A stretch of 64,000 bases of DNA from Herbidospora cretacea. Lineage in GTDB: Bacteria; Actinomycetota; Actinomycetes; Streptosporangiales; Streptosporangiaceae. This document shows positions 18,089-27,338 of the stretch, piece after piece (position 1 is the stretch's first letter; every line of letters starts with the position of its first letter). The stretch spans positions 74,592 through 138,591 of the forward strand of contig NZ_BBXG01000010.1 of the NCBI RefSeq assembly GCF_001570605.1, given 5' to 3'. A program made the position numbers and the translations under genes. A model generated the notes under the pieces. That model was given only the letters and a program-made list of their open reading frames with translations, was not told where the DNA came from and searched no databases.

Positions 18089-20581
18089 CTAACTGCTCGC
18101 GAGTGACCCCACGATCGAGGCGTTGGCGGCGCGGCGCGCGGGGAGCACCGCCGCGAGCACGCCGGCCAGCGCCGACAGCACCAGGTAGAGCAGCACCTGG
18201 AGCACCGGCACGACGAAGACGGTCTCGTTGGGGATGGTCTGCAGCGCCGCCCAGCCGAAGGCGACGCCGATGACGATGCCGATCAGCGCCCCGATCAGGC
18301 CGAGCACGAGCGCCTCGATCGACAGCATGCCGCGCAGTTGCGGCCGGGTCAGGCCGAGGGCGCGCAGCAGCGCCGATTCGCGGGTGCGTTCGTGCACCGA
18401 CAGCGACAGGGTGTTGGCGATGCCGAGCAGCGAGATGAGGATGGCCAGCCCGAGCAGCCCGGCGAAGATGGTGAACATCATGTCGAAGGCGTCGTCGAAC
18501 TCGCCGCGCACGTCGGCCGCGCTGACCAGCTGCGCGGTCGGGTAGGCCGTCAGCGCCGCCTCCACGGCCCGGCGGGAGACGTCGGCGGCGATGCCGTCCG
18601 CGGCCTTGACGTAGACGCGGACCGGGCCGACCGGGCCGAAGTACTTCTCGAAGTCGGCCACGCCGACCGTGTAGGGCATCGTCCCGGTCACGCTGTCGTC
18701 GCTGAGGATCGCGACCACCTTCACCTCGACCTTCCCGGCCTCGGTGGTGGTGAGGGGGACGGTGCCGCCCACGCGCGCGCTCCCCAGGTTCCCGGCCTGC
18801 GACTCCGACAGTGCGACGGTGCCGGTCGTCAGGTCGGCCAGCGAGCCGGACACGACCTTCGGCCGGAACGCCGCGCCGTCGGGCAGGCTGGCGATCTCGC
18901 CGCTGGGGTCCTGCCGCATCTCGGCGACCAGCCCGACCTCGGGCAGCGCGCGCAGCTTCCCGGGCACGTCGGGGGAGAGGGTGGGCATGCCGTCGGCGCG
19001 GCCGTGCTGGGCGGTGATCATGAAGTCGACGGGGAACTGCTCGTCGAGGCTGCCGGTCACGGTCTCTCGGGTGCTGGCGGTGATCACCGAGATGAGGGTC
19101 ATCAGGGTGACGCCGATGGTCAGCGCGACGGTCGTGGTCGCGGCCCGCTTGGGGTTGCGGCGCGAGTTGTCGACGGCCAGCCGTCCCGGCACCCCGAAGA
19201 GGCGGCGCGGCGCCCACCCGGCGAACGCGGCCAGCGGGCCCATCAGCATCGGCCCGATCGCGATCACGCCGAGGAAGAACACCGCGCCCCCGGCCATCGC
19301 GGTCAGCAGCCCGACGTCGCCGTCGAGCACCCAGATCGCCACGGCGGTCAGCCCGAGCCCACCGGCCAGCAGCAGCCCGGCGATGATCGACCGGGTCAGC
19401 CCGGCACGGAACGACTGCTCCTCGACCTGGCTGCGCAGCGCCGCGATCGGCGCCACCCGGGTCGCCCCACGGGCCGGCAGCACCGCCGAGCCCACGGTCA
19501 CCAGCAGCCCGACGACCAGCCCGAGCACGATCGTCCGGGGCGTCAGCGTCACGTCCGCCCCCACCGGGACCGGCGCGTCGAAGGAGGCCAGCGCGTTGAG
19601 CGCCACCGCCCCGAGCCCGAGCCCGGCCAGCAGCCCCAGCGCCGAGGAGACCAGCCCGACCACCGCCGACTCCAGCAGGATCGACCGGAACACCTGCCCC
19701 CGGGTCGCCCCGATGCAGCGCAGCAGCGCCATCTCCCGGGTCCGCTGCGCGACCAGGATGTTGAACGTGTTGTAGATGACCAGCGCCGCCACGAACATGG
19801 CGACGAACCCGAACAGCAGCAGCACCAGCACCAGGTAGTCGAGTTCCACGTTGCTGTCGAGGGCCAGCTTCTGGGCCAGTTCGTCCCCGGTCCTGATCGT
19901 GTACGCCTTCCCGAGGGCCTCCGAAGCGGTCTTCTTGAGCGTCTCGGGGGTCACGCCGGGCGCGGCGGCCACGTCGATCTCCCGGTAGGACTTCACCCCG
20001 GTCATCTCCAGCGCCGTCGCGGTGTCGAACCCGACCGCGCCGGTGTAGGCGAGGCTCTGGTCGACGCCCACGTCGACGATGCCGACCAGGGTGAACTGGC
20101 GGCGCTTCTCGGCGAGGTCGAGGACGGTGATCGTGTCGCCGACCGCGAACTGGCGGGTCTTGGCGGTGTTCTCGTCGAGCACCGCCTCGCTCCCGCCGGC
20201 CGGGGCCCTGCCGCTGACGTAGTTCGTCCGGTCGAGCGGCCCCTTCACGATGGCGATGCCGCTGGTCGCGACGCTTCCGGCGGCCCGTCCCGACCGGTCG
20301 AGCAGCGGCGCGGAGCCCTGCACGAGCCCCTGCGCGTCGGCGACCCCGGGAAGCGCCCTGATCTTCTTCAGTACGGCCTCGGTGATCTCCTTCTCCTTGG
20401 GGGTGACCGCGACGGCGACCTTGTCGGCGTCGGCGGTGAAGAGCTGGCGGAAGCCCTGCTCGATGGTGTCGGTCAGCACGAACGTGCCCGCGATGAAGCC
20501 GACGCCGAGGGTGATGGCCAGCGAGGTGAGCAGCAGGCGCGTCTTGTGCGCCAGCAGCCCGGCCAGTGTGGTGCGGAGCAC
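18089..20581 (-). CDS. FtsX/MacB-type ABC transporter permease
   Basis: 830 residues in two homologous halves: an N-terminal helix followed by an extracellular domain, then several membrane helices near residues 255-370, a repeat of the same design, and final helices near 700-815. The half-signature [16 protein letters not shown] and its counterpart [16 protein letters not shown] mark FtsX domains. It partners the ATPase encoded 3 bp upstream. The two-component system beyond is a common regulator of such exporters, often of peptide antibiotics or envelope stress. The substrate is unknown. Confidence 0.92.
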   Translation of the reverse strand: MLRTTLAGLLAHKTRLLLTSLAITLGVGFIAGTFVLTDTIEQGFRQLFTADADKVAVAVTPKEKEITEAVLKKIRALPGVADAQGLVQGSAPLLDRSGRAAGSVATSGIAIVKGPLDRTNYVSGRAPAGGSEAVLDENTAKTRQFAVGDTITVLDLAEKRRQFTLVGIVDVGVDQSLAYTGAVGFDTATALEMTGVKSYREIDVAAAPGVTPETLKKTASEALGKAYTIRTGDELAQKLALDSNVELDYLVLVLLLFGFVAMFVAALVIYNTFNILVAQRTREMALLRCIGATRGQVFRSILLESAVVGLVSSALGLLAGLGLGAVALNALASFDAPVPVGADVTLTPRTIVLGLVVGLLVTVGSAVLPARGATRVAPIAALRSQVEEQSFRAGLTRSIIAGLLLAGGLGLTAVAIWVLDGDVGLLTAMAGGAVFFLGVIAIGPMLMGPLAAFAGWAPRRLFGVPGRLAVDNSRRNPKRAATTTVALTIGVTLMTLISVITASTRETVTGSLDEQFPVDFMITAQHGRADGMPTLSPDVPGKLRALPEVGLVAEMRQDPSGEIASLPDGAAFRPKVVSGSLADLTTGTVALSESQAGNLGSARVGGTVPLTTTEAGKVEVKVVAILSDDSVTGTMPYTVGVADFEKYFGPVGPVRVYVKAADGIAADVSRRAVEAALTAYPTAQLVSAADVRGEFDDAFDMMFTIFAGLLGLAILISLLGIANTLSLSVHERTRESALLRALGLTRPQLRGMLSIEALVLGLIGALIGIVIGVAFGWAALQTIPNETVFVVPVLQVLLYLVLSALAGVLAAVLPARRAANASIVGSLASS

Positions 20582-20584
20582 GGC

Positions 20585-21328
20585 TCAGGCCTCCAGCTTC
20601 AGCAGCATGTCGTGCACGCTCTGCGGGGTCGGCCCGGTCACTTCGCTGACCAGCAGCCCGTCGCGGAGGAAGACCACGCGGTCGGCGTAGGAGGCGGCCT
20701 GCGGGTCGTGGGTGACCATCACGATGGTCTGGCCGAGCTCGCGCACCGACCTGCGGAGGAAGGCGAGGACCTCCGCGCCGCTGCGCGAGTCGAGGTTGCC
20801 GGTCGGCTCGTCCGCGAAGATCACCTGGGGCTTGCTGATGAGGGCGCGGGCCACCGCCACGCGCTGCTGCTGACCGCCGGACAGCTGGCTCGGCTTGTGG
20901 GAGAGCCGGTCGCGCAGCCCCACGGTCTCCACCACGCGGTCCATCAGCACCTGGTCGGCCTGCCGCCCGGCGATCTCCAGGGGGAGCCGGATGTTCTGCT
21001 CGGCGGTCAGGGTCGGCAGCAGGTTGAACGCCTGGAACACGAACCCGATGCGCTCGCGGCGCAGCAGCGTGAGCTGCTTGTCGGACAGGGTCGTGATGTC
21101 GGCGTCGCCGATGTGCACGTTGCCCGCGCTGACCGTGTCGAGCCCGGCCAGGCAGTGCATCAGGGTGGACTTGCCCGACCCCGACGGTCCCATGATCGCC
21201 GTGAACGCCTCCGTGGCGAAGCTCACGTCGATGCCGCGCAGCGCCCGCACGGCGGCGTCGCCCTGGCCGTAGACCTTGGTGAGTCCACGGGCCACCACGG
21301 CGGCGCGGACATCGGTAGTCATCGTCAT
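20585..21328 (-). CDS. ABC transporter ATP-binding protein (MacB/LolD type)
   Basis: About 247 residues. Walker A GPSGSGKST, Q-loop FVFQAFNLLPTL, signature LSGGQQQRVAVARAL, Walker B VIFADEPTGNLDS and the H-switch VTHD are complete. The start is taken at ATG 21328; the frame extends nine codons further and another ATG lies two codons in. It energises the FtsX-type permease that follows directly. Confidence 0.93.
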   Translation of the reverse strand: MTMTTDVRAAVVARGLTKVYGQGDAAVRALRGIDVSFATEAFTAIMGPSGSGKSTLMHCLAGLDTVSAGNVHIGDADITTLSDKQLTLLRRERIGFVFQAFNLLPTLTAEQNIRLPLEIAGRQADQVLMDRVVETVGLRDRLSHKPSQLSGGQQQRVAVARALISKPQVIFADEPTGNLDSRSGAEVLAFLRRSVRELGQTIVMVTHDPQAASYADRVVFLRDGLLVSEVTGPTPQSVHDMLLKLEA

Positions 21329-21420
21329 GGTCAGCAACGCTATTGACGCGACCATGGCTTTTCCTCGACCGCCCGGACGGCCTCGGTGTGCGTCCCGGGT
21401 CGCCCGCGCGGCCCGCGCTG

Positions 21421-22098
21421 CTACCGGCGGGGTAGCCGGGGGTCAGACTTTCGGCCGACGACCCCGGTCTCGTACGCGTAGACCACCACCTGCGCCCGGT
21501 CGCGCAGCTCCAGCTTGGCCAGGATCCGCCCCAGGTGCGTCTTCACGGTGGCCTCGGCGAGGGTGAGCCGGGTGGCGATCTCGGCGTTGGACAACCCCCG
21601 CGCGACGTGGACGAGGACCTCCCGCTCCCGCGCGGTGAGACTGTCGGGCTCCGACGGCGCGGTCGCCTCGGGCAGGTAGGCCGAGACGAGGTCGAGCAGC
21701 CGCCGCGTGGTCGACGGCGCGACCACGGCGTCGCCGTCGTGGACCGACCGGATGGCGCTGAGCAGATCGGCCGGCGGCACGTCCTTCAGCAGGAACCCCG
21801 ACGCGCCCGACCGGATCGCCGCGAAGGCGTATTCGTCGAGGTCGAACGTGGTGAGGATGAGCACCTTGGGCGGGCTCGGCAGCGAGGTGATCAGGCGGGT
21901 CGCCTCGACGCCGTCCATGCGCGGCATCCGGACGTCCATCAGCACGACGTCGGCGACCAGCCCGCCCTTGACGAGCTCGACGGCCGCCGCGCCGTCACCG
22001 GCCTCACCGGCGACCTCGATGTCGGGCTGCGCGCCGAGCACCATCCGGAACCCGGCCCGGACGAGCTCCTGGTCGTCGACCAGCAGAACACGGATCAC
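21421..22098 (-). CDS. NarL/LuxR-family response regulator
   Basis: 225 residues. Receiver domain with the phosphoacceptor Asp55 in VVLMDVRMP and the conserved Lys in FLLKD. The C-terminal LuxR helix-turn-helix starts SLTAREREVLVHVARG with the recognition part AEATVKTHL. ATG start overlaps the kinase stop by 4 bp. It probably controls the ABC exporter encoded 92 bp downstream. Confidence 0.95.
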   Translation of the reverse strand: MIRVLLVDDQELVRAGFRMVLGAQPDIEVAGEAGDGAAAVELVKGGLVADVVLMDVRMPRMDGVEATRLITSLPSPPKVLILTTFDLDEYAFAAIRSGASGFLLKDVPPADLLSAIRSVHDGDAVVAPSTTRRLLDLVSAYLPEATAPSEPDSLTAREREVLVHVARGLSNAEIATRLTLAEATVKTHLGRILAKLELRDRAQVVVYAYETGVVGRKSDPRLPRR

Positions 22099-23276
22099 CG
22101 CACACCTCCCGCCGGGATGCGCGCCACCACGAGGAAGCCGCCACCGGATTTGGGCGCCGCGTGGACGTCGCCGCCGTACATGGACACCCGTTCGCGCATG
22201 CCGATCAGGCCGTGGCCGCCCTCACCGGTCGCGGAGGCCGCGCCCCGGCCGTCGTCGGCGATCCGCAGCAGCACGTCATGGCTTCCGTAGACGACCTGGA
22301 CGCTGGCCGCCGCCGCGGGGCCGCCGTGTTTGAGCGTGTTGGTCAGGGCCTCCTGGACGATCCGGTAGATCACCAGCTGCAGTCCTTCCGAGAGATGATC
22401 GGGGGTGCCGTCCACCCGGATGTCGACCCGCAGGCCGGATGCGCGCACCTGACGTACGAGATCATCAAGCTGCCCGAGGCCCGGCTGGGGCGCGTAGTCC
22501 TCCGACTCGGCCCCGTCGTCGCGCAGCACCCCGACCAGCCGCCGCATCTCGGCGAGCGCCTGCCGCCCGGTCGCGGAGATGGCCTCGACCGCCCGTTTGG
22601 CCTGGTCGGGGTCGCTGTCGATGGCGAACCCGGCCCCGTCGGCCTGGACGACGATGACGCTGACGTTGTGGGCGACGACGTCGTGCAGTTCCCGCGCGAT
22701 GCGGGCCCGCTCGGCGGCGGTGGCGATGAGCGCCTGCTGGTCGCGCTCCCGCTCGGCCCGCTCGGCCCGCTCGACCAGGTTCGCCACGAACCGCCGCCGC
22801 ATGTTGACGTAGACGCCGCTGATCCAGACGGCCCCCACGAACGCCGAACCGGCCAGGAACACCTCGGCGTCGAACCCCTTCACGTCGTCGAGCGACATGG
22901 CGATCCCGACCTCGGCGATGACCCCCGCGCCGATGGCCCACGGCAGCCGGCACGACGCGACCACGCCGAACATGGCGACCAGCACGGCCATGTTGGCCGG
23001 GATCGGCGCCACGTGCCCGAGCCACTGGAGGAAACTGACCGCCGAGACGACCGCCATGACCTGCAGCGGGAACCGCCGCCGCCAGAACAGCGGCACGACC
23101 AGCAGCGCGGAGAGCCCGAACACCCCCGCGCCCCCGATGTCCGGGCTGCCCATGTCGACGAGCCCGGTGGCGATGTAGGAGGAGCTCAGCAGGGAGTACA
23201 GCACGAGGGGCGACACCACGAGCGCGTCGATCCACGCCGTGTGCCGCCGCCGGAACGCGCGAAGCTTGCCGAGCAC
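22095..23276 (-). CDS. Two-component sensor histidine kinase (HisKA_3 type)
   Basis: 393 residues. Five to six membrane helices fill residues 17-155 with little outside, typical of sensors that read the membrane itself. The phosphoacceptor is His198 in RIARELHDVVAHNVS. An ATPase domain with DDGRGA and GEGGHGLIGMRERV follows. It pairs with the NarL-type regulator through an overlapping stop/start. Confidence 0.95.
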   Translation of the reverse strand: MLGKLRAFRRRHTAWIDALVVSPLVLYSLLSSSYIATGLVDMGSPDIGGAGVFGLSALLVVPLFWRRRFPLQVMAVVSAVSFLQWLGHVAPIPANMAVLVAMFGVVASCRLPWAIGAGVIAEVGIAMSLDDVKGFDAEVFLAGSAFVGAVWISGVYVNMRRRFVANLVERAERAERERDQQALIATAAERARIARELHDVVAHNVSVIVVQADGAGFAIDSDPDQAKRAVEAISATGRQALAEMRRLVGVLRDDGAESEDYAPQPGLGQLDDLVRQVRASGLRVDIRVDGTPDHLSEGLQLVIYRIVQEALTNTLKHGGPAAAASVQVVYGSHDVLLRIADDGRGAASATGEGGHGLIGMRERVSMYGGDVHAAPKSGGGFLVVARIPAGGVR

Positions 23277-23443
23277 GCCTCAAGAGTACGTATGCGCAGT
23301 TCCCGGCACGGTCCCCCTAGCGGCCGATTCGGTCCTACGACCCAGGTCGCAGACCGGACGGTGCTTACACGCCTCTTACGCGCCGACGGGCAGTATGAAT
23401 CCCGGGAGCGCATCCTTGGGGTGTAAAGGGAGACAGATTCGCG

Positions 23444-23818
23444 ATGACGGATCACGGTACCGGGCCGCGTGGCACTGAGGAGACGAACACGACGCCACGC
23501 GGCCCGGCCGGCTCTTCCCACTACCGGAACTCCTCCAGCGCCTACGCCTTCGCCGCCGGGGGTCCCGGCTGGGACGCTCCCGGCTGGCGCGTGACCGATC
23601 CCGAGCCCGCGAAGCCCAAGAGGTTCGCCCGTTATCTGCCACTGCTGGCGGCCGGGCTGGTGGGCGCGATCCTGGGCGGTCTGCTGGTCGGCACCCTCGT
23701 CCATCCGTGGCGCGACGACCGCGACAGTTTCCGTGTGGAGATGAACCAGCAGGGTCCGGGGATGCCCAGGAACTGCGTGCGCACCGAAATGGGCTTCCGC
23801 TGCGAGTTCCCCCGGTAG
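23444..23818 (+). CDS. Small single-pass membrane protein
   Basis: 124 residues. A polar Gly/Ser/Thr-rich head (1-60) precedes one helix (about 63-85) and a short tail with a Cys pair in NCVRTEMGFRCEFPR. ATG start. It is divergent from the histidine kinase (167-bp gap that should hold both promoters) and ends 6 bp before a convergent gene. Family not recognised. Confidence 0.65.
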   Translation: MTDHGTGPRGTEETNTTPRGPAGSSHYRNSSSAYAFAAGGPGWDAPGWRVTDPEPAKPKRFARYLPLLAAGLVGAILGGLLVGTLVHPWRDDRDSFRVEMNQQGPGMPRNCVRTEMGFRCEFPR

Positions 23819-23824
23819 GAGCCG

Positions 23825-24892
23825 CTAGGACGCCGTGGACAGGACCGGGCCGGCGGGATAGGTGTCGGACAGCAGCCACAGGCGTGCGGTGGACAGCTCG
23901 ACGCCGAGGGTGTCGCGTCCTTCGTGGTGGACGCCGAACTCCCCGACGCCGGGCACTTCCAGGATCGTCCAGGCGATGGAACCGGGTGACGTCCCGATGA
24001 CCACCGGCCGCTGCTGAGCGCCCTCCTCCGGTGAGAGGGCCAGCCCCGAGATCCAGATCTTGCCCGCCTGGTCCTGCGCGATGGACTGCAGGCCGATGAT
24101 CTCGGGCGGCAGCGGGACCGTGTTCCACGTGACGCCGTCGTAGCGGCTGAGCAGGGGTTCGGTGGGCCGGGGCTCGCCACGCGTGTAGTTCGTCCCGACG
24201 ACCCAGACGTCGTCGGAGGCCAGGGGCAGCACGTCCTCCAGCGTCGCCCCCTCGCTGTCCGGCACGGGGTAGGGGACGTTCTCCCAGGCGGTTCCGGTGA
24301 AACGGGCGGCGCCGGGGGCGAAGTCGTCCTCGTCCGGAGCGTTCCCGACCGCCCAGCTCCCCTTGACGGCCAGCACCTTCCGCATCGGCATCGGGTAGGG
24401 CGCCCAGGTGGCCGCCTCCCTGCGCCAGATCGTGCGGTTCCCGGGCAGCCAGACGCCGGAAGAGGTGACCTCGGGCGCGGCCGAGGCCAGCCCCGCGGGG
24501 GCCGGGACCTCGACGAAGCCGCCGTTGACCAGCCGCGCGATGTAGGCCGACCCGTTGCGGGTCCCGCCGATCCACACCTCGCCCGCCGCCGTGGCGCTCA
24601 CGCTGGCGAGCACGCCCCGGCTGGAGAAGTTCGGGATCGTGAACCCCGCCCACCGCTGTCCGTTCCAGCGGTGGACGACGGGGTTGCCGGGATAGCCCGG
24701 CTTGAGCGCCTGGTAGCCGGCGATCCAGACCTGGTTCCGCTCGGGCGCCGCCAGGTCCAGCAGATCGGCCTCAGCCCGTAACCCGGGGAGGGGATGGTTC
24801 AGCAGAACCGGGTCGGCGGCCAGCGCGGGCGAGGGAACCATGACGGCGGAGAGCGCGAGAGCTGCCACCGCGAATCGGGCCAAAGGTCTCAT
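23825..24892 (-). CDS. Secreted beta-propeller-like protein
   Basis: 355 residues from ATG 24892. The first 27 residues are a clear signal peptide ending ALA-AD. The open frame extends upstream to 25162 but that part runs antisense to the TIR-like gene and has no signal. The mature part holds repeats of the type W-IAG/W-IGG-T (VWIAGYQAL, VWIGGTRNG, VWVVGTNY, KIWISGLAL), as in beta-propellers. No catalytic site is seen. Likely an exported binding protein of unknown ligand. Confidence 0.7.
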   Translation of the reverse strand: MRPLARFAVAALALSAVMVPSPALAADPVLLNHPLPGLRAEADLLDLAAPERNQVWIAGYQALKPGYPGNPVVHRWNGQRWAGFTIPNFSSRGVLASVSATAAGEVWIGGTRNGSAYIARLVNGGFVEVPAPAGLASAAPEVTSSGVWLPGNRTIWRREAATWAPYPMPMRKVLAVKGSWAVGNAPDEDDFAPGAARFTGTAWENVPYPVPDSEGATLEDVLPLASDDVWVVGTNYTRGEPRPTEPLLSRYDGVTWNTVPLPPEIIGLQSIAQDQAGKIWISGLALSPEEGAQQRPVVIGTSPGSIAWTILEVPGVGEFGVHHEGRDTLGVELSTARLWLLSDTYPAGPVLSTAS

Positions 24893-24983
24893 TGGCCAAT
24901 CTTCTCGCGAATGACCCCCTTTCCCCGGCCCCTTCGCTGAATACGAAATAGAGCGATAAATGCCGTTTTGTGTGGGTCGAATA

Positions 24984-25559
24984 CTAGGGCCGTTCGGCGG
25001 GACGCCGGTCATAAGCGTCAAGGCGGGAGAAACGCCGCGTATCACGCCAGTCGCCGCCCCGGTCGTCCACCGCGCACCCGGCCGACTTGAGCCGTTCGAC
25101 GAGCTTTCCCATGGACGCCGGCGAGCCGTCGAAGCGGATGACATTACGCCCCCCGATGTCACTGATCGGCCGCAGCTCGCCCATCTCCACCATGATCGTC
25201 CGCGCCGGGCTGACGGCGAGCGCCATCCCGAGCTCGATCAGCACGTTCGGCCGGGGCTGGCAGGTCGCCTCCGCCTCGTGAGAGGTCTCCCGCCTGGCGT
25301 GCAACCGGGGGTGCAGGCGGACGACGTCGTCCGGCGTGAGCAGCACCACCACCGCCTGCGCCTCGGCCAGCGCGGACGGTGGCACGTCACCGAGGAACGG
25401 CGTGGCGCTGTCCGTCGTCAGCACGCACGACTCCCACTCCAGCGGCTTGAGGTCGAGAGCCCGCAGGAACTCGAACAGGCGATCGCGGGCGACCTCGTCC
25501 CGCCCGTGGACGACGAAAACCCGGCGCCGGTCGCGGGTGGGGCGCTTCCTCCACAGCAT
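24984..25559 (-). CDS. TIR-like NADase-type protein (PF10137/CAP12-like)
   Basis: 191 residues, ATG preceded by AGGGAGA. The fold signature is VFVVHGRDEVARDRLFEFL (14-32), VVLLTPDD (71-78) and NVLIELGMALA (105-115). Glu109 in IELG is the position of the catalytic glutamate in TIR NADases. The distal block RPISDIGGRNVIRFDG (130-145) fits PF10137, the TIR-like nucleotide-binding family. Such domains act as NAD-depleting effectors in several anti-phage systems. Here it stands alone with no fused sensor, and is divergent from an HTH protein. Confidence 0.75.
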   Translation of the reverse strand: MLWRKRPTRDRRRVFVVHGRDEVARDRLFEFLRALDLKPLEWESCVLTTDSATPFLGDVPPSALAEAQAVVVLLTPDDVVRLHPRLHARRETSHEAEATCQPRPNVLIELGMALAVSPARTIMVEMGELRPISDIGGRNVIRFDGSPASMGKLVERLKSAGCAVDDRGGDWRDTRRFSRLDAYDRRPAERP

Positions 25560-25740
25560 GGGCTCTCCCTGGAGAGTCGGGCCCCAGCCGTTCCGGGGCG
25601 CTGCGCCCCAGTTCAGAGCGGTGATCGACGGTCCGGCAACGAATCCGGACGATGTCGGAGGAGGTGCGTCCGGGATCGCGTTCGCCGCGTTTCCGGATAT
25701 GTCGTTGTAGCGTTTGTTTCAGCCGCTCCGAAGGAATCCC

Positions 25741-26937
25741 ATGACAAATGATCAACAATTCCCTCGACCCGAGTATGTCGGCACGCCGCTCGAATTCGCG
25801 GAGGCGATGAAAGCGCTGAGCCGCGGCCGTTCCTACGCGGTTCTGGGAAAACAGGCCCGAGACCTGGGCCGGGAAATGCCGAAGAGCACCCTGAGCGATC
25901 TCTGCACCAAGGGGAAGACGAGCGAGCAGACCCTCGACACGTTCCTGACCCTCTGCGGCGTCATCGGGGAGGAACGGGATCGGTGGGTGACCGCGTGGCA
26001 GCGCTCACGCGGTGAGCTGGGATCCGTCCGCGTGACCCCGGAGACCGGCGGCGTCGAAGCCGCACCCGACCACCTCGCGGAGATAGAGGCCTGGCTCACC
26101 CGCCATGAGCGGGAGCTGCGAGATCCGTCGGTCACCACCCAAGCCCGCCTGAACGACCTCGTGCGGGTGGCGGAAAGCAGCCTCAGCCTCTTCACGGAGG
26201 TGTCGCGCCTCGTCAACTCGCTGCCGGACAAGCCGTCCGGCACCACCGACCCGGTCGCCTTCGGGCGATGGGTCGCCGACGCGGTGGGCATGGCCGCCGC
26301 CCACTTGCAGAAGATGCCCGAGGCGATCAACGGGGCGTCGGCTCCTCCGGACCAGGAGGCCCTCCAGCACGACGTGACCGTGTACATCGAGAAGGCCCGT
26401 AGGACGCTCATCGCCCGCGCGCACTCCCTGATGTCGAAATGGCCCGCCTGCGGCTTGGCGACGACGCTCGTCAACCCTGGCGAGGTGCCCTTCCTGGGAC
26501 TGACCATCCGTCTCACCTTTCCCGAGGGCGTCCGGCCGATTCCGCCCTCCGTGGCCCGCACACCGCCCCCCGCGCTGCCGATGCCGCCCACCGCCGCCGG
26601 TATGACCTCCGTCCGAGGCTTCTCCGTGCACGACACCATCGGGCAGAACTTCGGCCTGATCCACGACTTCACGAAGTCCTTCTCCGAAGAGGACACCCCG
26701 GACGACTACACCGTGACCGCCGGGAACGCCGTGGAGGTCGGCGGCATCGACCTGGGCGCCGGAGAGACGGTGGCGCTTCCCGTGATCCCGCTGGCCGTCA
26801 GTCGCCCAGTGGGCACCGAGCTGACCATCCACTGGACCGTCACCGGAAACGTCGCCCAGCAGCACTTCTCCGGCAAGATCACCCGAACGGTGACCACGTC
26901 GACCCTCGGCGCGGAGGGCCTGTTCCCCAAGATCTGA
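25741..26937 (+). CDS. Helix-turn-helix protein of unknown function, divergent from TIR-like gene
   Basis: 398 residues from ATG 25741 (GAAGGA site upstream; the frame opens at 25714). Residues about 15-90 form a small HTH-like domain with MPKSTLSDLCTKGKTSEQT, as seen at the N-terminus of many actinobacterial signalling proteins. Residues 110-235 are helical. Residues about 245-398 are a probable beta-rich domain without recognised motif. The 181-bp divergent region shared with the TIR-like gene suggests common regulation; it could be a sensor or regulator. Confidence 0.6.
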   Translation: MTNDQQFPRPEYVGTPLEFAEAMKALSRGRSYAVLGKQARDLGREMPKSTLSDLCTKGKTSEQTLDTFLTLCGVIGEERDRWVTAWQRSRGELGSVRVTPETGGVEAAPDHLAEIEAWLTRHERELRDPSVTTQARLNDLVRVAESSLSLFTEVSRLVNSLPDKPSGTTDPVAFGRWVADAVGMAAAHLQKMPEAINGASAPPDQEALQHDVTVYIEKARRTLIARAHSLMSKWPACGLATTLVNPGEVPFLGLTIRLTFPEGVRPIPPSVARTPPPALPMPPTAAGMTSVRGFSVHDTIGQNFGLIHDFTKSFSEEDTPDDYTVTAGNAVEVGGIDLGAGETVALPVIPLAVSRPVGTELTIHWTVTGNVAQQHFSGKITRTVTTSTLGAEGLFPKI

Positions 26938-27175
26938 GGCCTCCCTGTGCGGTGCGTCGCATCGCCGAGGCCGGTAGAAATCGGCGAGCGAAGCGAGTGC
27001 GGTCCGAGCGGAGCGAGGCCTGGCCGGGAGCGGGAGGGGCGGAGCCCTTCGCGTGGAGCGAAGCGACCCAGAGCGAAGCGATGCCGGGCCGCGAAGGCGG
27101 ACCAGGGGGAGCGCGAGGGGGCGCGAGCCCCTTCGCATCGGGGGGTTCGGGGGGGTCGTCCCCCCGTGGAGAGCA
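26938..27175. other. GC-rich spacer with AGCGAAGCGA motifs
   Basis: No gene is supported here. The stretch carries three GAGCGAAGCGA-type words (near 26983, 27056 and 27071), two related blocks ending GAGCCC(C)TTCGC, long G runs, and a hairpin of six G-C pairs with loop TCGT (27150-27165). Open frames across it are low complexity and look non-coding. It lies downstream of the tRNA (which is on the minus strand). Confidence 0.5.
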
Positions 27176-27222
27176 GGAACGGCTCGCGAAAGGCGCCGAA
27201 GGCGCCGCCCACGAGCCGTTCC
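27176..27222. terminator. Large hairpin 3' of the tRNA
   Basis: An 11-bp perfect outer stem, GGAACGGCTCG (27176-27186) with CGAGCCGTTCC (27212-27222), encloses a second hairpin GGCGCC-GAA-GGCGCC (27192-27206). It starts 5 bp after the 3' end of the minus-strand tRNA and is probably its terminator; it may also stop transcription from the HTH gene. Confidence 0.7.
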
Positions 27223-27227
27223 GAGTA

Positions 27228-27301
27228 TGGGGTTGGCGGGACTCGAACCCGCACTGGCATGATCCTAAGTCATGTGCCTCTGCCAATTGGGCTACAACCC
27301 C
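27228..27301 (-). tRNA. tRNA with anticodon UAG (Leu codon CUA), short variable arm
   Basis: The minus strand folds as a 74-nt tRNA: acceptor GGGGTTG/CAACCCC, D-arm with GCCC/AGGC, anticodon stem CATGA/TCATG with loop CTTAGGA, a 5-nt variable region CCAGT, T-stem GCGGG/CCCGC with TTCGAGT, discriminator A73. No CCA is encoded. The anticodon UAG reads CUA (leucine), and G37 and A73 fit leucine. Bacterial tRNA-Leu normally has a long variable arm, which is missing, so the amino-acid identity is less certain than the tRNA call itself. Confidence 0.85.
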
Positions 27302-27338
27302 GCTGGGCGGAAGCGATCCTACCTCCCGCCCCAGGGCA

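Noticed and set aside
18338-21346. A 1002-codon open frame on the plus strand
   Set aside because: It is antisense to the FtsX permease and its ATPase, which have complete motifs. The translation is low complexity (Arg/Gly/Asp/His-rich), as expected for third-position G/C bias.
24893-25162. N-terminal extension of the beta-propeller-like protein
   Set aside because: The extension lacks coding character, runs past the signal peptide and overlaps the TIR-like gene in sense; the ATG at 24892 gives a proper secretion signal.
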